From the NCBI GenBank assembly GCA_018660465.1, contig JABJKH010000002.1, positions 1 to 64,000 on the forward strand: a stretch of DNA of 64,000 nt. Direction: 5' to 3'. Positions 52,965 to 62,612 of the stretch are shown in pieces. The notes below the pieces were generated by a model. That model made no database searches, was not told the origin of the DNA, and was given only the letters and a program-made list of their open reading frames with translations. The stretch comes from Rhodospirillaceae bacterium. GTDB lineage: Bacteria; Pseudomonadota; Alphaproteobacteria; Rhodospirillales; JABJKH01. A program made the translations under genes and the position numbers. The stretch's first letter is position 1. Each line of letters starts with the position of its first letter.

Positions 52965-53744
52965 ATGCAACTGCCGTCCAAAATTATTGATATCTCCATG
53001 CTTCTCGACAACGAGACAGTATCCGACCCCGAAATTATGCGCCCGCACATTGAGTATCGCAGTGGTGCCGATAACGCCGAAATGGTGTGTGAGTTTTTTC
53101 CAGGCCTAACGCCGGAAGACCTGCCTGATGGCAAAGGATGGTCGTGGGAGAAAATCACGCTGGTGACCCACAACGGCACCCACCTGGATGCGCCCTATCA
53201 TTTCCACCCGGTGGATAAAGAAGGCGACGCGATGATGACCATCGACGAGGTGCCGCTGGATTGGTGTTTTCGCCCCGGTGTTAAACTTGATTTTCGGAAA
53301 ATGCCGGATGGTCATGTGGTCACCGCCCAAGAAGTCGAAGACGAACTCGCCCGCATCGGCCATGAGCTACAACCCTTCGACATCGTCTTGGTTAACACCC
53401 GCGCCAGCGAATGCTATGGCACGGATGAATATTTGACGGCGGGTGCCGGCATGGGCCGGGAAGCGACACTGTACCTCACCGAACGCGGCGTGCGCCTCAC
53501 AGGCATCGACGCCTGGGGCTGGGATGCACCGTTTTCGCATACCAGAGAACGCTGGCTCGAAACCAAAGACCCCTCCATTATATGGGAAGGTCACTACGCC
53601 GGGATCGATACGCCGTATTGTCATCTTGAAAAGCTGCAGCATCTGGAGAAATTACCGGGCGATGGATTTACGGTGGCGTGCTTCCCCTGCAAGATTAAGG
53701 ACGCATCGGCGGGCTGGACTCGGGCTGTCGCGTTATTTGATTAG
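52965..53744 (+). CDS. Cyclase-family metal-dependent hydrolase (kynurenine formamidase-like)
   Basis: A 259-aa protein of the cyclase family (KynB-like). THNGTHLDAPYHFHPV near residue 67 is the HxGTHxDxPxH metal-binding motif, and GIDAWGWDAP near residue 181 is also conserved. The family cleaves amides and cyclic compounds, for example N-formylkynurenine or isatin. The protein is somewhat longer than KynB (about 210 aa), so another substrate is likely. AAGGAG lies upstream of the ATG. It is divergent from the TPP enzyme gene; an alpha/beta hydrolase gene follows by 51 bases. Confidence 0.88.
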   Translation: MQLPSKIIDISMLLDNETVSDPEIMRPHIEYRSGADNAEMVCEFFPGLTPEDLPDGKGWSWEKITLVTHNGTHLDAPYHFHPVDKEGDAMMTIDEVPLDWCFRPGVKLDFRKMPDGHVVTAQEVEDELARIGHELQPFDIVLVNTRASECYGTDEYLTAGAGMGREATLYLTERGVRLTGIDAWGWDAPFSHTRERWLETKDPSIIWEGHYAGIDTPYCHLEKLQHLEKLPGDGFTVACFPCKIKDASAGWTRAVALFD

Positions 53745-53795
53745 GCTGATTTGGATTAGTCCCTCACCCTTTGTACAAATTTAGGAGGCGCACAT

Positions 53796-54626
53796 ATGCG
53801 CACGGAACTCGTTACGATTGAAACAAATACCGCGCAACCGCTGGACGGTGCTTGGTACGAACCAGATGGAGGAGCAACAGCGGGAGCTGTGATGCTTTGC
53901 CACGGGAATACCATGAACTTTTATGTCGGCGCACCTCGCTTCCTGCCGCCGGCGTTAACTGAACTTGGATTTGCCTGTCTCGCCTTTAACCGGCGCGGTC
54001 ACGATATCCTGTCCAACCGCAACAGCCGCGCGGTTGAAGGAGCTGCCTTTCAGACCACCGCGGAAGGGATTGAGGATAATGAGTTCGCGGCTGCATGGAT
54101 GGCTGAGAAAGGCCACAAAGCCCCGGTTGTTATAGGTCACAGCAATGGCGGTTTCCTGGGTGTGCAGCATGTGGCACGCCACCCGGAGACCCCTGCCCTG
54201 GTTATGCTTTCGGGACACGCCGGTGGCAAGGCACAGGAAAATCTAGCGGCCAAAACAGGGTTACTTGGCGGTGCCCGGACACCGGAGTTCAAAAAGGAAG
54301 CGGAGCAAATGATTGCGGAAGGTCGGGGGGAAGACCTGATATTTCTTCCCGGATGGTGGTATGTTGCAACTGCCAACAGCTATTTTGATCGGATGACGAC
54401 AATGCCGGACACCGTGGAAACGGCACCGCAAATTACCTGTCCGACCCTTTTCATACGGGGTGATAAAGAAATCGCAGCGGCCTATCCGGCAGAGGACTTT
54501 GCGGCCAAGTCCGGCGGTCCTGTCGATATCGAAATTGTCGAAAATTGCGACCACTACTACAACGGCCGGGAAGACGAAATTATCAAGTTGGTGGCCGGTT
54601 GGCTGAAGAACCAGTTCAGCTTATAG
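53796..54626 (+). CDS. Alpha/beta hydrolase
   Basis: A 276-aa alpha/beta hydrolase. MLCHGNTMNFYVGAP near residue 30 gives the oxyanion-hole HG motif. VVIGHSNGGFLGVQH near residue 110 contains the nucleophile serine. FIRGDKEIAAAYP supplies the likely acid region, and the histidine is in VENCDHYYNG near the C-terminus. The family member and substrate cannot be named. AGGAGG lies nine bases before the ATG. It follows the cyclase-family gene on the same strand, and the two hydrolases may act in turn. Confidence 0.9.
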   Translation: MRTELVTIETNTAQPLDGAWYEPDGGATAGAVMLCHGNTMNFYVGAPRFLPPALTELGFACLAFNRRGHDILSNRNSRAVEGAAFQTTAEGIEDNEFAAAWMAEKGHKAPVVIGHSNGGFLGVQHVARHPETPALVMLSGHAGGKAQENLAAKTGLLGGARTPEFKKEAEQMIAEGRGEDLIFLPGWWYVATANSYFDRMTTMPDTVETAPQITCPTLFIRGDKEIAAAYPAEDFAAKSGGPVDIEIVENCDHYYNGREDEIIKLVAGWLKNQFSL

Positions 54627-54631
54627 CCGGG

Positions 54632-55348
54632 TTACCGTAACGCATGGAGATGATCCGCCAGCGCCTCTGGCTCAGACATAAAGGGGGAGTGACTGGTGCT
54701 CATCTTAATGACCGGGTCACACGGGTGATTTTTGCAGAAATATTCCTGATTTTTCAGCGGTATTGCCTTGTCGTCCGTGCATTGAATGTATGCCCGAGGA
54801 AGGCGGCCCCAGCGCTCCGGCGTTGTAGATACCGGCGTTTTCGGGATGATCGTCCCTTGCGGACTTAATCGTTCAATAACCCAAGCTACCGTTGCGTCGT
54901 CGCAATCGGCATAAAATGCGGGCTTAACGCCGTCTTCTTGAACGGTCATCGTTTTGCCGTCCTCCGAAAGGATTCTGAACTCCTCCAAGCTGGACCCCTC
55001 GGCCCCTTCCCGAACATCTAACCTGCACTGCCCATTCCCTGGAATGGCGGCAGTGAGATAAACCAACTTGGAAATGCGTTCAGCATAGTTTTCACCCGCT
55101 TGCGTAATCGTCACGCCCCCCAAAGAATGACCAACGAGAACGGCTGGCTCCGACGTACTTTGAAGAACGCTGCCGACCCGCGATACGTAATCGTCCAGCG
55201 TGACATCTTCCGGGCTTGCAGGATCATCACCATGACTGGGCAAATCGGGCGCAATCACCGTATGCCCCTTATCTTCTAGTAACGGTTTAATACGGTCCCA
55301 ACACCATCCCCCGTGAAACGCCCCGTGGATCAGAACAAATGTCGACAT
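54632..55348 (-). CDS. Alpha/beta hydrolase of the esterase/hydroxynitrile-lyase-like group
   Basis: A 238-aa alpha/beta hydrolase beginning MSTFVLIHGAFHGGWCWDRI, typical of the EstC/salicylate-esterase-like group. The nucleophile is in VLVGHSLGGVTITQAGE near residue 76. YIQCTDDKAIPLKNQ gives the acid, and STSHSPFMSEPEALADHL gives the His. It is not closely related to the hydrolase at 53796; the two genes converge with a five-base gap. Substrate unknown. Confidence 0.9.
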   Translation of the reverse strand: MSTFVLIHGAFHGGWCWDRIKPLLEDKGHTVIAPDLPSHGDDPASPEDVTLDDYVSRVGSVLQSTSEPAVLVGHSLGGVTITQAGENYAERISKLVYLTAAIPGNGQCRLDVREGAEGSSLEEFRILSEDGKTMTVQEDGVKPAFYADCDDATVAWVIERLSPQGTIIPKTPVSTTPERWGRLPRAYIQCTDDKAIPLKNQEYFCKNHPCDPVIKMSTSHSPFMSEPEALADHLHALR

Positions 55349-55544
55349 TTCACTTCCTTTTGGTTGGTCCGAGAAAAAATATACTACCCGTTTCTCAAGG
55401 GCGGTACACCCTTGTCCAAGAGAGACAGCATATAAATTCCTTGTCGAGCATGATCTCGCGTCCCTACGATCTAATTGTAGAATACTTTGACTAAAATTTT
55501 GCAGAATTCGATGGCTTCATTAGCCTTCGTGATGGATCGCGTGA

Positions 55545-57104
55545 ATGTCAGATTATAATGTGATCATCGTTGGTGGCGGACACAATGGATTGATTTGTGC
55601 CGGTTACCTTGCGCGGAGTGGGCTTAGCACCCTCGTCTTGGAGCGCCGCTCGATGCTAGGTGGCGCATGCGTGACGGAGGAAATACTAGGGGCACCCGGA
55701 TACTTGGTCTCAACGGGTGCCGCACAATTGGGAAACATTCCCCCGGAAGTTATTCATGACTTAGGATTGAGCCAGCATGGGTATGAATTGCTCTTGCCCG
55801 ACCCCCTATCCGTTTTTCCATTTCCGGATGGGCGTCATATTTCGATTTGGCAGGATATAAATCGTACTCTAGAAGAAATTAGCGCCTTCTCAGAGAACGA
55901 TGCTCTGGCCTTTCCAAATTTTTACAAGGACTGCGTTGCGTTCTGTGATCTTATTGAACCGATACTCTACGCTGATGAGACTCCTTCTCTCGGGGTGATT
56001 GAGACTGCCTTCATTGATGCGGGTCGCACCGATCTTTTTCAAGATTTCATGATTGGAAGTGCGTGGGATTTACTGAGCAATCGGTTCGAATCTGACGCTG
56101 TTCGGGCCATAGCTGGATTTACCGCCACCTTTGGCACAAATGCCGGTCCGAAGACGCCGGGCACAGCCTATGTATTGGCACATCATATGTTCGGTGGCAC
56201 GGCGGGAGTTCGCGGACGGACAGGCTACGTCCGGGGCGGCATGGGAGCGCTTGCCGATGCCTTAAGTCGGGCCGCTTCTGGGCTAGGCGCGGAGCTTTGG
56301 ACCGATGCAGATGTTTCGCGAATTATGATCAAGCAGGGTGTCGCCTGCGGGGTAGAACTTTCTGATGGCCGGAGCATAATTGCGGATGTCGTTATTTCGA
56401 ATGCGGATCCGCAGCGCACCTTCCTAGGGCTCGTCGGAAGGGACCAGCTGTCGCCAAGTTTTGCAGCATCAGTTGACAACATCGAAATGCAGGGCGTCGC
56501 CATCAAAGTCAATTGCGCACTTGAGCGCCTGCCACGCTTTACCGCCATCCCGCCCGAAATTACACCGGCTCGTGTTACCCTATGCCCCTCCCTCGACTAC
56601 GTTGAAACGGCATGGGGTCAAGCCAAGCGGGGCCAACCATCGTCTGATCCGTTTATGACCGTGCACATGCAATCTGTGATTGACCCCTCCCTTGCGCCCG
56701 CTGGCCGACACACGCTGACCTGCTACGCGCATTACTTTCCCTATAATTTAGACCCGGCATTAAAAGGTTGGGACAAAATGCGCGATGCAGTTGGTGAGAC
56801 AGTCCTAAATACCATCGCAAAATTTGCCCCCGATATCTTTGACGTCGTTTCTAAAGTTGAAGTGATGACACCATTGGATATCGAAAATAGATTTGCCATG
56901 ACCGGAGGGCACCAGTTTCATGGCGATCTTTCCCCGGCTCAACTTTTTGACAACAGGCCAACCCCTGGAAGTGATGGCGCGATTACACCAATCAAAGGAC
57001 TCTATCTGTGTGGCGCAGGAGCTCACCCTGGCGGTTGTATCTGGGGAGCCCCGGGTCAGCGAGCCGCGCGCACAGTTTTAATTGGCCTCGGACACGCCGA
57101 ATAA
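55545..57104 (+). CDS. FAD-dependent oxidoreductase of the phytoene-desaturase/PYROXD2-like family
   Basis: A 519-aa flavoprotein. NVIIVGGGHNGLICAGYLARSGLSTLVLERR at the N-terminus is the FAD dinucleotide-binding fold, followed by MLGGACVTEE. GYVRGGMGALADALSRAA near residue 230 and the C-terminal GLYLCGAGAHPGGCIWGAPGQRAART motif identify the CrtI/PYROXD2 group. No other carotenoid gene is nearby, so a function outside carotenoid synthesis is likely; the substrate is unknown. The preceding 196-base gap contains the promoter region and a short CAAGGG/CCCTTG inverted repeat. Confidence 0.88.
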   Translation: MSDYNVIIVGGGHNGLICAGYLARSGLSTLVLERRSMLGGACVTEEILGAPGYLVSTGAAQLGNIPPEVIHDLGLSQHGYELLLPDPLSVFPFPDGRHISIWQDINRTLEEISAFSENDALAFPNFYKDCVAFCDLIEPILYADETPSLGVIETAFIDAGRTDLFQDFMIGSAWDLLSNRFESDAVRAIAGFTATFGTNAGPKTPGTAYVLAHHMFGGTAGVRGRTGYVRGGMGALADALSRAASGLGAELWTDADVSRIMIKQGVACGVELSDGRSIIADVVISNADPQRTFLGLVGRDQLSPSFAASVDNIEMQGVAIKVNCALERLPRFTAIPPEITPARVTLCPSLDYVETAWGQAKRGQPSSDPFMTVHMQSVIDPSLAPAGRHTLTCYAHYFPYNLDPALKGWDKMRDAVGETVLNTIAKFAPDIFDVVSKVEVMTPLDIENRFAMTGGHQFHGDLSPAQLFDNRPTPGSDGAITPIKGLYLCGAGAHPGGCIWGAPGQRAARTVLIGLGHAE

Positions 57105-57144
57105 ATGTCCGGGCCGTGATTGTTTATTTTTTTCGGAGAATTTA

Positions 57145-58134
57145 ATGAAAGTTGTGATTACGGGGGGGACTGGTTTTATCGGTCAGATGTTGGCGCGGCG
57201 GTTGTTGGCGAAGGGGACTTTAATCAGCGCGTCGGGTCGGCCTGAGATCATCGACGAAATTGTGTTGTCGGATTTTTATTTGCCGGAAGTGCTGCCTGAG
57301 GAGCTGGATGATCGGGTTTCGATTGTATCCGGTGATATTAGTGACCCCGCAACCATCAACGCCCTTGTCGATCGCGATGACATTGCCGTTTTCCATTTTG
57401 CCTCCGTGGTCAGTGCCGGTGGCGAGAAGGATTTCGATATGGCCATGCGGGTGAATCTGGATGGTGCGCGGCATGTGCTTGAGGCACTGCGCAACAGAGG
57501 TGGCATGCCGAAACTGTTGTTCACGAGTTCCTTGGCGACCTTTGGTGGCGATGCCATGCCGTCACGGGTGAGCGACACGACAAAGCCAAATCCGCAGACC
57601 ACCTATGGCATGACTAAGTTCATTGGTGAGCTGATGATTAACGATTATGCCCGCAAGGGTTTTGTCGATGGCCGGGTCGCGCGATTACCAAACATCGTCA
57701 TTCGACCCGGCAAGCCAAATGCCGCGGCCTCCAGTTTCAACAGCGGCATTTTCAGGGAACCCTTGAACGGTGAAACCTGCTACCTGCCGGTCAGTCGAGA
57801 CACGGTCATGGCTGACCTCGGCCATCGGAACACCGTGGAAGGTATCATCACCCTAATGGAATTAGACGGCGACAAGTTGGGCTCAGACCGGGCGGTATTC
57901 CTACCCAGTCGGTCCTTCTCCATGCACGAATGCGTTGCGGCGATGGAGAAGGTTGCCGCCGCGCGGGGCATCAAAACAGGGGATGTTGTCGATAAGCCAG
58001 ACCCATTAATTCAGACGATTATCTCGGGCTGGCCAACGGAGATCGATAGTTCCCGCGGCTTGGCACTTGGGCTGCCGCAAGATCAAAGTCTGGAACAGGT
58101 CATCGAAGATTATATCGACGATTTTATGGATTAA
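57145..58134 (+). CDS. NAD-dependent epimerase/dehydratase (D-erythronate dehydrogenase-like)
   Basis: A 329-aa extended short-chain dehydrogenase. VVITGGTGFIGQMLARRLL is the NAD-binding Rossmann motif. The catalytic TYGMTKFIGELM (YxxxK) lies near residue 153, with TSSLATFGGDAMPSR before it. Sequence style and length resemble DenD-type D-erythronate dehydrogenases, which act on four-carbon acid sugars, but I am only moderately sure of that subfamily. ATG 57145 has CGGAG eight bases upstream; the open frame extends 21 codons further back into the preceding gene without homology. The 3' end overlaps the hydratase gene by 11 bases. Confidence 0.85.
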   Translation: MKVVITGGTGFIGQMLARRLLAKGTLISASGRPEIIDEIVLSDFYLPEVLPEELDDRVSIVSGDISDPATINALVDRDDIAVFHFASVVSAGGEKDFDMAMRVNLDGARHVLEALRNRGGMPKLLFTSSLATFGGDAMPSRVSDTTKPNPQTTYGMTKFIGELMINDYARKGFVDGRVARLPNIVIRPGKPNAAASSFNSGIFREPLNGETCYLPVSRDTVMADLGHRNTVEGIITLMELDGDKLGSDRAVFLPSRSFSMHECVAAMEKVAAARGIKTGDVVDKPDPLIQTIISGWPTEIDSSRGLALGLPQDQSLEQVIEDYIDDFMD

Positions 58135-58906
58135 AGCGAACCTGGCAGCCACCGAGTTTCTCAAATTCGATCTCGACTAATGTATCGGGCTGATCAATCC
58201 AGACTGTTTTGACGACACTGCCCAGGGTGACAAACTGGCCTTCTCTTAAGGGCGCTTGGTTTTGGGCTTTCATGTTTGCGAGCCACGCGAGGGCTTCAAA
58301 AGGATGGCCGAGGATCATGTCGCCTGTTCCCTCGCCAACATTAACGCCATTGACCGATACCGCGCCTTTGATCGCGCCTAAGTCTATTGCCTGCCAATCG
58401 TGAATTGGCTCACCCACCACGACTGCCGCATTGAAAAAATCATCGGCAACTGTTGCTGGTGTGCCAAGGGCTTCATAATCAACGTAGCGGTCGTCGACAA
58501 TTTCGATTGAGGCGCAACACGATGCGACATGGGGAGAAACATTATCTCGGGTGTACTGATTTGTGCTGTCCAGATCGTCTCCGAGAACAACACCAATCTC
58601 ACATTCGATACCCACCTTAATGAAATCACCGAGGGTGAGTTCGACGGACTTCTCATACATCCGTGAAGAAAATATCCCGCCCGCGCAGGGATGGGGGATT
58701 CCTAAGTATTCCTGCATCACGGGCGTCGTGCAGCCGATTTTATGACCACCGATTTCACCGAAATCTTTATCTTTAAGCGCCGCATGCAATTGTTCCTGAA
58801 GGGCGTACCCTTCCTCTAGTGTGGTCGGCTTTTTGGTATCACCATACAGCGGAACCGGCTTTTGATTTAAGCGTGCATCAATCAACGCATCTAAAATTTT
58901 AGTCAT
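58124..58906 (-). CDS. 2-keto-4-pentenoate hydratase-like protein (FAH superfamily)
   Basis: A 260-aa protein of the fumarylacetoacetate-hydrolase superfamily, hydratase/decarboxylase (MhpD/DmpE) branch. GGHKIGCTTPVMQEYLGI near residue 53 and VGIECEIGVVLGDDL near residue 97, with the metal-binding ExE pattern, are typical. GVNVGEGTGDMILGHPFEALAWLAN near residue 190 also fits. It would hydrate a 2-oxo-4-enoate from ring cleavage or a similar product. No ring-cleavage dioxygenase is adjacent. It is convergent with the epimerase gene. Confidence 0.88.
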   Translation of the reverse strand: MTKILDALIDARLNQKPVPLYGDTKKPTTLEEGYALQEQLHAALKDKDFGEIGGHKIGCTTPVMQEYLGIPHPCAGGIFSSRMYEKSVELTLGDFIKVGIECEIGVVLGDDLDSTNQYTRDNVSPHVASCCASIEIVDDRYVDYEALGTPATVADDFFNAAVVVGEPIHDWQAIDLGAIKGAVSVNGVNVGEGTGDMILGHPFEALAWLANMKAQNQAPLREGQFVTLGSVVKTVWIDQPDTLVEIEFEKLGGCQVRFNP

Positions 58907-58923
58907 TATACCTCAGGCAAACA

Positions 58924-58962
58924 AAAGCCTGCTCCCCGTTTGATGGGGAAGCAGGCTTTTTT
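58924..58962 (-). terminator. Intrinsic terminator of infC
   Basis: A long G/C-rich stem (AAGCCTGCT-CCCC against GGGG-A-AGCAGGCTT, one bulged A) with a 7-base loop lies 30 bases after the infC stop codon and is flanked by T runs on both strands. It can act in both directions. It ends thrS-infC, so these genes are transcriptionally separate from rpmI-rplT-pheST, which is 8.3 kb downstream. Confidence 0.85.
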
Positions 58963-58991
58963 AATTTGTCGCAATTGGCGCACGGCCTAAC

Positions 58992-59528
58992 TCATTTAGG
59001 CGCCACGACCATCGTCATCATGCGGCCTTCCATTTTTGGGAACTGTTCGAGCTTGGCCATTTCTTCGAGTCCTTCGCGCACTCGATCAAGCACCTTCATG
59101 CCCAATTCCTGGTGCGCCATTTCGCGGCCTCTAAAACGAATGGTGACTTTGACTTTGTCGCCGTTATTCAGAAACTTGCGCGCCGCTTTCATTTTGGTTT
59201 CGTAGTCATGGGTGTCGATGCCGGGACGCATCTTGATCTCCTTGACCTCGATGGTCTTCTGCTTTTTGCGCGCTTCGTTACGGCGTTTTTGTTCTTCGTA
59301 TTTATACTTGCCGTAGTCGAGCACCTTGCAGACAGGCGGATCTGAATTCGGTGCAATTTCCACCAAATCCAACCCGAACTCATCGGCAAGTTCAATTCCT
59401 TCAGCTACGGTAAGGACGCCAACCATTTCTCCGTCCGCGCCGACAACGCGAATCTCTGGGGCATCGATCATGTCGTTGACACGCGGGCCGCTGTGGCCTG
59501 GTGCCTGATTTTGTGGACGCTTAGCTAT
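58992..59528 (-). CDS. infC: Translation initiation factor IF-3, probable AUA start
   Basis: IF-3 checks start-codon pairing on the 30S subunit. [34 protein letters not shown]-type N-domain and [20 protein letters not shown]-domain segments are clear. The family N-terminus (GPRVND before [11 protein letters not shown]) lies upstream of the first ATG (59471). No ATG, GTG or TTG precedes it in frame. ATA at 59528 lies seven bases after GGAG and gives 178 aa, the usual length. A non-canonical start is a known trait of infC (AUU in E. coli), where it allows IF-3 to limit its own translation. The AUA overlaps the stop of a 29-codon upstream frame. Confidence 0.92.
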   Translation of the reverse strand: MAKRPQNQAPGHSGPRVNDMIDAPEIRVVGADGEMVGVLTVAEGIELADEFGLDLVEIAPNSDPPVCKVLDYGKYKYEEQKRRNEARKKQKTIEVKEIKMRPGIDTHDYETKMKAARKFLNNGDKVKVTIRFRGREMAHQELGMKVLDRVREGLEEMAKLEQFPKMEGRMMTMVVAPK

Positions 59529-59614
59529 GAAAGTTCTCCCAACGTTTTATAAATCTCCATTTCAGGAGTCATTTTGCAACCTAACAGCTTTGTAACATGC
59601 GCAAAACGACTCAT
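59525..59614 (-). CDS. Short upstream open reading frame coupled to infC
   Basis: A 29-codon frame starts with ATG at 59614, seven bases after GGAG in a GGGAGAGAGGAA sequence, the strongest ribosome site in this stretch. It ends with TAG at 59527-59525, which overlaps the infC AUA codon (C-ATA-G). The peptide begins [15 protein letters not shown] and has no recognisable domain. The arrangement suggests translational coupling that feeds ribosomes onto the poor AUA start. It could also be a chance frame or an IF-3-sensitive leader. Confidence 0.45.
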   Translation of the reverse strand: MSRFAHVTKLLGCKMTPEMEIYKTLGELS

Positions 59615-59682
59615 TTCCTCTCTCCCTTAAATGGCTTTAGAGAAGAAACCAGTTCTGGCGACGCCTGTTTAAATTTGATGTC

Positions 59683-61608
59683 TTATTCAGACAATGACGA
59701 CAATGGCCCCGCCGCTTCAGTAGAAAGTGTATCAACTGCCTGTGATAGCGCAAGAATTTCTTGATCTTTTCCGCCCAAGCGACGCATCGCGACGGTTTTT
59801 TCTTCTGCTTCCCGCCCGCCGACGACCAAAATCACCGGCACTTTCGCGGCTGAGTGTTCACGGATTTTGTAATTGATCTTCTCGTTCCGAAGGTCCATTT
59901 CGACCCGAAGCCCCGCAGCCGTCAACGCATCACGCACTTCCAGCGCGTAATCGTCCACATCGTTGGTGATACCAGCGATGACGATCTGAGTAGGTGCCAG
60001 CCATAACGGGAAACGCCCGCCGTAGTGTTCGATCAAGATACCGATGAAGCGTTCGAACGAGCCCAAAATGGCCCGGTGCAGCATGACAGGGCGGTGTTTT
60101 TGACCATCTTCAGCGATATAGGCGGCGTCTAATCTTTCCGGCAGCACAAAATCGACCTGCAGCGTGCCGCATTGCCAATCCCGGCCCAACGTATCCCGAA
60201 GCACGAATTCGAGCTTCGGTCCGTAGAATGCGCCTTCACCGGGATTAAGCTCGGTTTCCAGCCCCGTTGCTTTGGTCGCATCTAAGAGCGCTTGCTCTGC
60301 CTTATCCCAAACGTCGTCCTCACCAGCGCGCACTTCCGGACGGTCGGAGAATTTCACCAAGACATCTTCGAAGCCGAGTTCTTTGTAGATGCTCATCAAC
60401 AGGTCACAAAACGCGATTGTTTCCGACGTAATTTGATCTTCGGTGCAAAAGATATGCGCGTCATCTTGGGTGAAGGCCCGTACGCGCATCAATCCATGCA
60501 ACGCGCCCGACGGCTCATTCCGATGGCAGGAACCAAATTCCGCCATGCGGATCGGCAGGTCGCGATAACTGACGGTGGCTTGCTTATAAATTTGCACATG
60601 GCAGGGGCAGTTCATCGGTTTCAGCGCCAAAATCCGATCTTCGGATTCGGCCGTGAACATGTGTTCGCGGAATTTTTCCCAGTGGCCTGAATCTTCCCAC
60701 AACACCCGATCCACCAACTGCGGCGTGTTGACCTCTACATAATTTTCAGCTTCTAGCCGACCCCGCATGTAATTTTGCAGGACCTGATACAGCATCCAAC
60801 CTTTGGGATGCCAGAAAACGGATCCCGTCGCGACTTCTTGAATGTGGAACAGGCTCATTTCCCGACCCAAACGCCGGTGGTCGCGCTTTTCCGCCTCTTC
60901 CAGCATGTGCAGGTGCTGTTTGAGCTGTTTTTCGGTCGCCCAAGCCGTGCCATAGATGCGTTGCAGCATGGCGTTGTTGGAATCACCCCGCCAATAAGCC
61001 CCCGCGAGCTTCATCAATTTGAACGCCTTGCCAATTTTTCCTGTGCTCGGCATGTGCGGGCCGCGGCAGACATCGAACCAGTCGCCCTGACGATAGATGC
61101 CGATGTCTTCGCCTTCAGGGATCGCCTCAATCAATTCAACTTTGTAGCTTTCTCCCTTATCGCGGAAGGTATCCATAGCCTTTTGCCGGTCCCAGACTTC
61201 GCGCACGAAAGGCTCATCCCGTTTGATGATCTCCTTCATCTTGGCTTCGATTTTTTCCAGGTCTTCCGGCGTAAACGGCACATCGCGGGCAAAATCATAG
61301 TAAAAGCCGTTTTCAATGGCGGGGCCGATGGTGACTTGGGTGCCGGGATAAATCTCCTGCACCGCCTCCGCCATCACGTGAGCCGTATCGTGGCGAAACA
61401 GTTCCAGCGCATCGTCATCTCTGCCGGTGACGATGGATACTTCAGCATCCGCATCAATCACTGTTGAAAGGTCACGCATTTCGCCGCCCATACGAATGGC
61501 GAGCGCTGCTTTGGCCAAACCGGGACCGATATCTGTGGCCAGTTCTAAGCCACTCACAGAACCATCAAATTCGCGGACGCTGCCGTCGGGGAGGGTGATC
61601 GCAACCAT
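59683..61608 (-). CDS. thrS: Threonine-tRNA ligase
   Basis: A 641-aa class II synthetase. The N-terminal TGS domain ([16 protein letters not shown]), the editing domain with [14 protein letters not shown] near residue 68 (HxxxH) and the SAD Cys/His segment are present. The catalytic core includes [11 protein letters not shown] near residue 330, [30 protein letters not shown] near residue 353 and the anticodon-binding domain ([18 protein letters not shown]-like). Full length. It precedes infC by 68 bases when the short upstream frame is counted, and has its usual partner downstream. Confidence 0.97.
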   Translation of the reverse strand: MVAITLPDGSVREFDGSVSGLELATDIGPGLAKAALAIRMGGEMRDLSTVIDADAEVSIVTGRDDDALELFRHDTAHVMAEAVQEIYPGTQVTIGPAIENGFYYDFARDVPFTPEDLEKIEAKMKEIIKRDEPFVREVWDRQKAMDTFRDKGESYKVELIEAIPEGEDIGIYRQGDWFDVCRGPHMPSTGKIGKAFKLMKLAGAYWRGDSNNAMLQRIYGTAWATEKQLKQHLHMLEEAEKRDHRRLGREMSLFHIQEVATGSVFWHPKGWMLYQVLQNYMRGRLEAENYVEVNTPQLVDRVLWEDSGHWEKFREHMFTAESEDRILALKPMNCPCHVQIYKQATVSYRDLPIRMAEFGSCHRNEPSGALHGLMRVRAFTQDDAHIFCTEDQITSETIAFCDLLMSIYKELGFEDVLVKFSDRPEVRAGEDDVWDKAEQALLDATKATGLETELNPGEGAFYGPKLEFVLRDTLGRDWQCGTLQVDFVLPERLDAAYIAEDGQKHRPVMLHRAILGSFERFIGILIEHYGGRFPLWLAPTQIVIAGITNDVDDYALEVRDALTAAGLRVEMDLRNEKINYKIREHSAAKVPVILVVGGREAEEKTVAMRRLGGKDQEILALSQAVDTLSTEAAGPLSSLSE

Positions 61609-61670
61609 GGGAGTGTTAAACCTTGTTAGTCTTTAAAATCGCGCGAAATGTAGACCGATTAATCCGCCTG

Positions 61671-62612
61671 TCAAGAAGCGTCGTCGGCCAACACCTCCTC
61701 AACCGACAGTTCACTCAATCGGTCACGTCTTAATATCCGCACATCCTGTCCCCGTTGGGCGCAGAGTGCAGGATCAGAAGCGGCCGAATATAACACAGTT
61801 GAACGACAGCCGGCGACAGCGATCAAGTGCATCGGCCCAGTATCATTGCCAACGCAGAATTGAGCATTCCAGGCCAAGGCCACGATCTGGCCAAAATCGG
61901 TTTGATCGGCCAGATTTTTAACCCCAGGACACAGCGCCATGATTTCATCTAACACCGCGCGTTCGCCCGAGGTGCCAAGCAGAATGGGCTGTATTCCTTT
62001 GTCTGCAAGGCGTGCCGCAAGTGCGCCATAAGCCTCAGCAGGCCACCGCTTTTCGGGTCGATGCGCTGCACCGCCTGGAACCAGCAAGGCATAATTCCCA
62101 GCTAAGTCAAATGCGGTAATATCGGCTGTTACCCATGAAAGATCGGGACGAGGCACATCCAAAATTCCTGCCATCGCCAACTGTTCGGCTTGGCGTTCGT
62201 AGGTATGCATGAAATCTCGCTTGGGATTAGCGTGCGGGTGGGAACAGCCTTTAGCAATGCCGGACCATTCGGGCTTGGGGCCTGGCGCAAGCAGCTTGAA
62301 ATAGAACCCGCTGCGGTCCGATGTCTGCAAATCATAGACCCGCTCGAACGCGCCCGATTTTAATTTCCGTCTGAGAGCCATCCAACGAGAAGGTTGCCAA
62401 AGCTTGGGCCGAGTATCGAGCCAGACCTCGTCAAAATAGCCGCTTTGTCGGGCGAGGTCTTCAAACGGTGCCGTTGTCAGAAGGGTAATCCGCGCGTCTT
62501 TATGATGCTGCCGAATTGCCGCACACGGACCCAACGCCTGCACGAAATCGCCCAAGGCTGCTAATTTAATCACCAGAATATGCGGGGTAGAGTCACCGCC
62601 GACGGTCATCAC
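61671..62612 (-). CDS. Glycosyltransferase family 9 (heptosyltransferase-like)
   Basis: A 313-aa GT9 protein, GT-B fold. HILVIKLAALGDFVQALGPCAAIRQHH near the N-terminus is the acceptor-side signature. LLVPGGAAHRPEKRWPAEAYGALAARL near residue 182 and VGNDTGPMHLIAVAGC near residue 253 form the nucleotide-sugar site. These enzymes add heptose or similar sugars to the lipopolysaccharide core on the cytoplasmic side of the inner membrane. Its start overlaps the end of the GT4 gene by four bases, so the two form one unit ahead of thrS. Confidence 0.92.
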   Translation of the reverse strand: MMTVGGDSTPHILVIKLAALGDFVQALGPCAAIRQHHKDARITLLTTAPFEDLARQSGYFDEVWLDTRPKLWQPSRWMALRRKLKSGAFERVYDLQTSDRSGFYFKLLAPGPKPEWSGIAKGCSHPHANPKRDFMHTYERQAEQLAMAGILDVPRPDLSWVTADITAFDLAGNYALLVPGGAAHRPEKRWPAEAYGALAARLADKGIQPILLGTSGERAVLDEIMALCPGVKNLADQTDFGQIVALAWNAQFCVGNDTGPMHLIAVAGCRSTVLYSAASDPALCAQRGQDVRILRRDRLSELSVEEVLADDAS

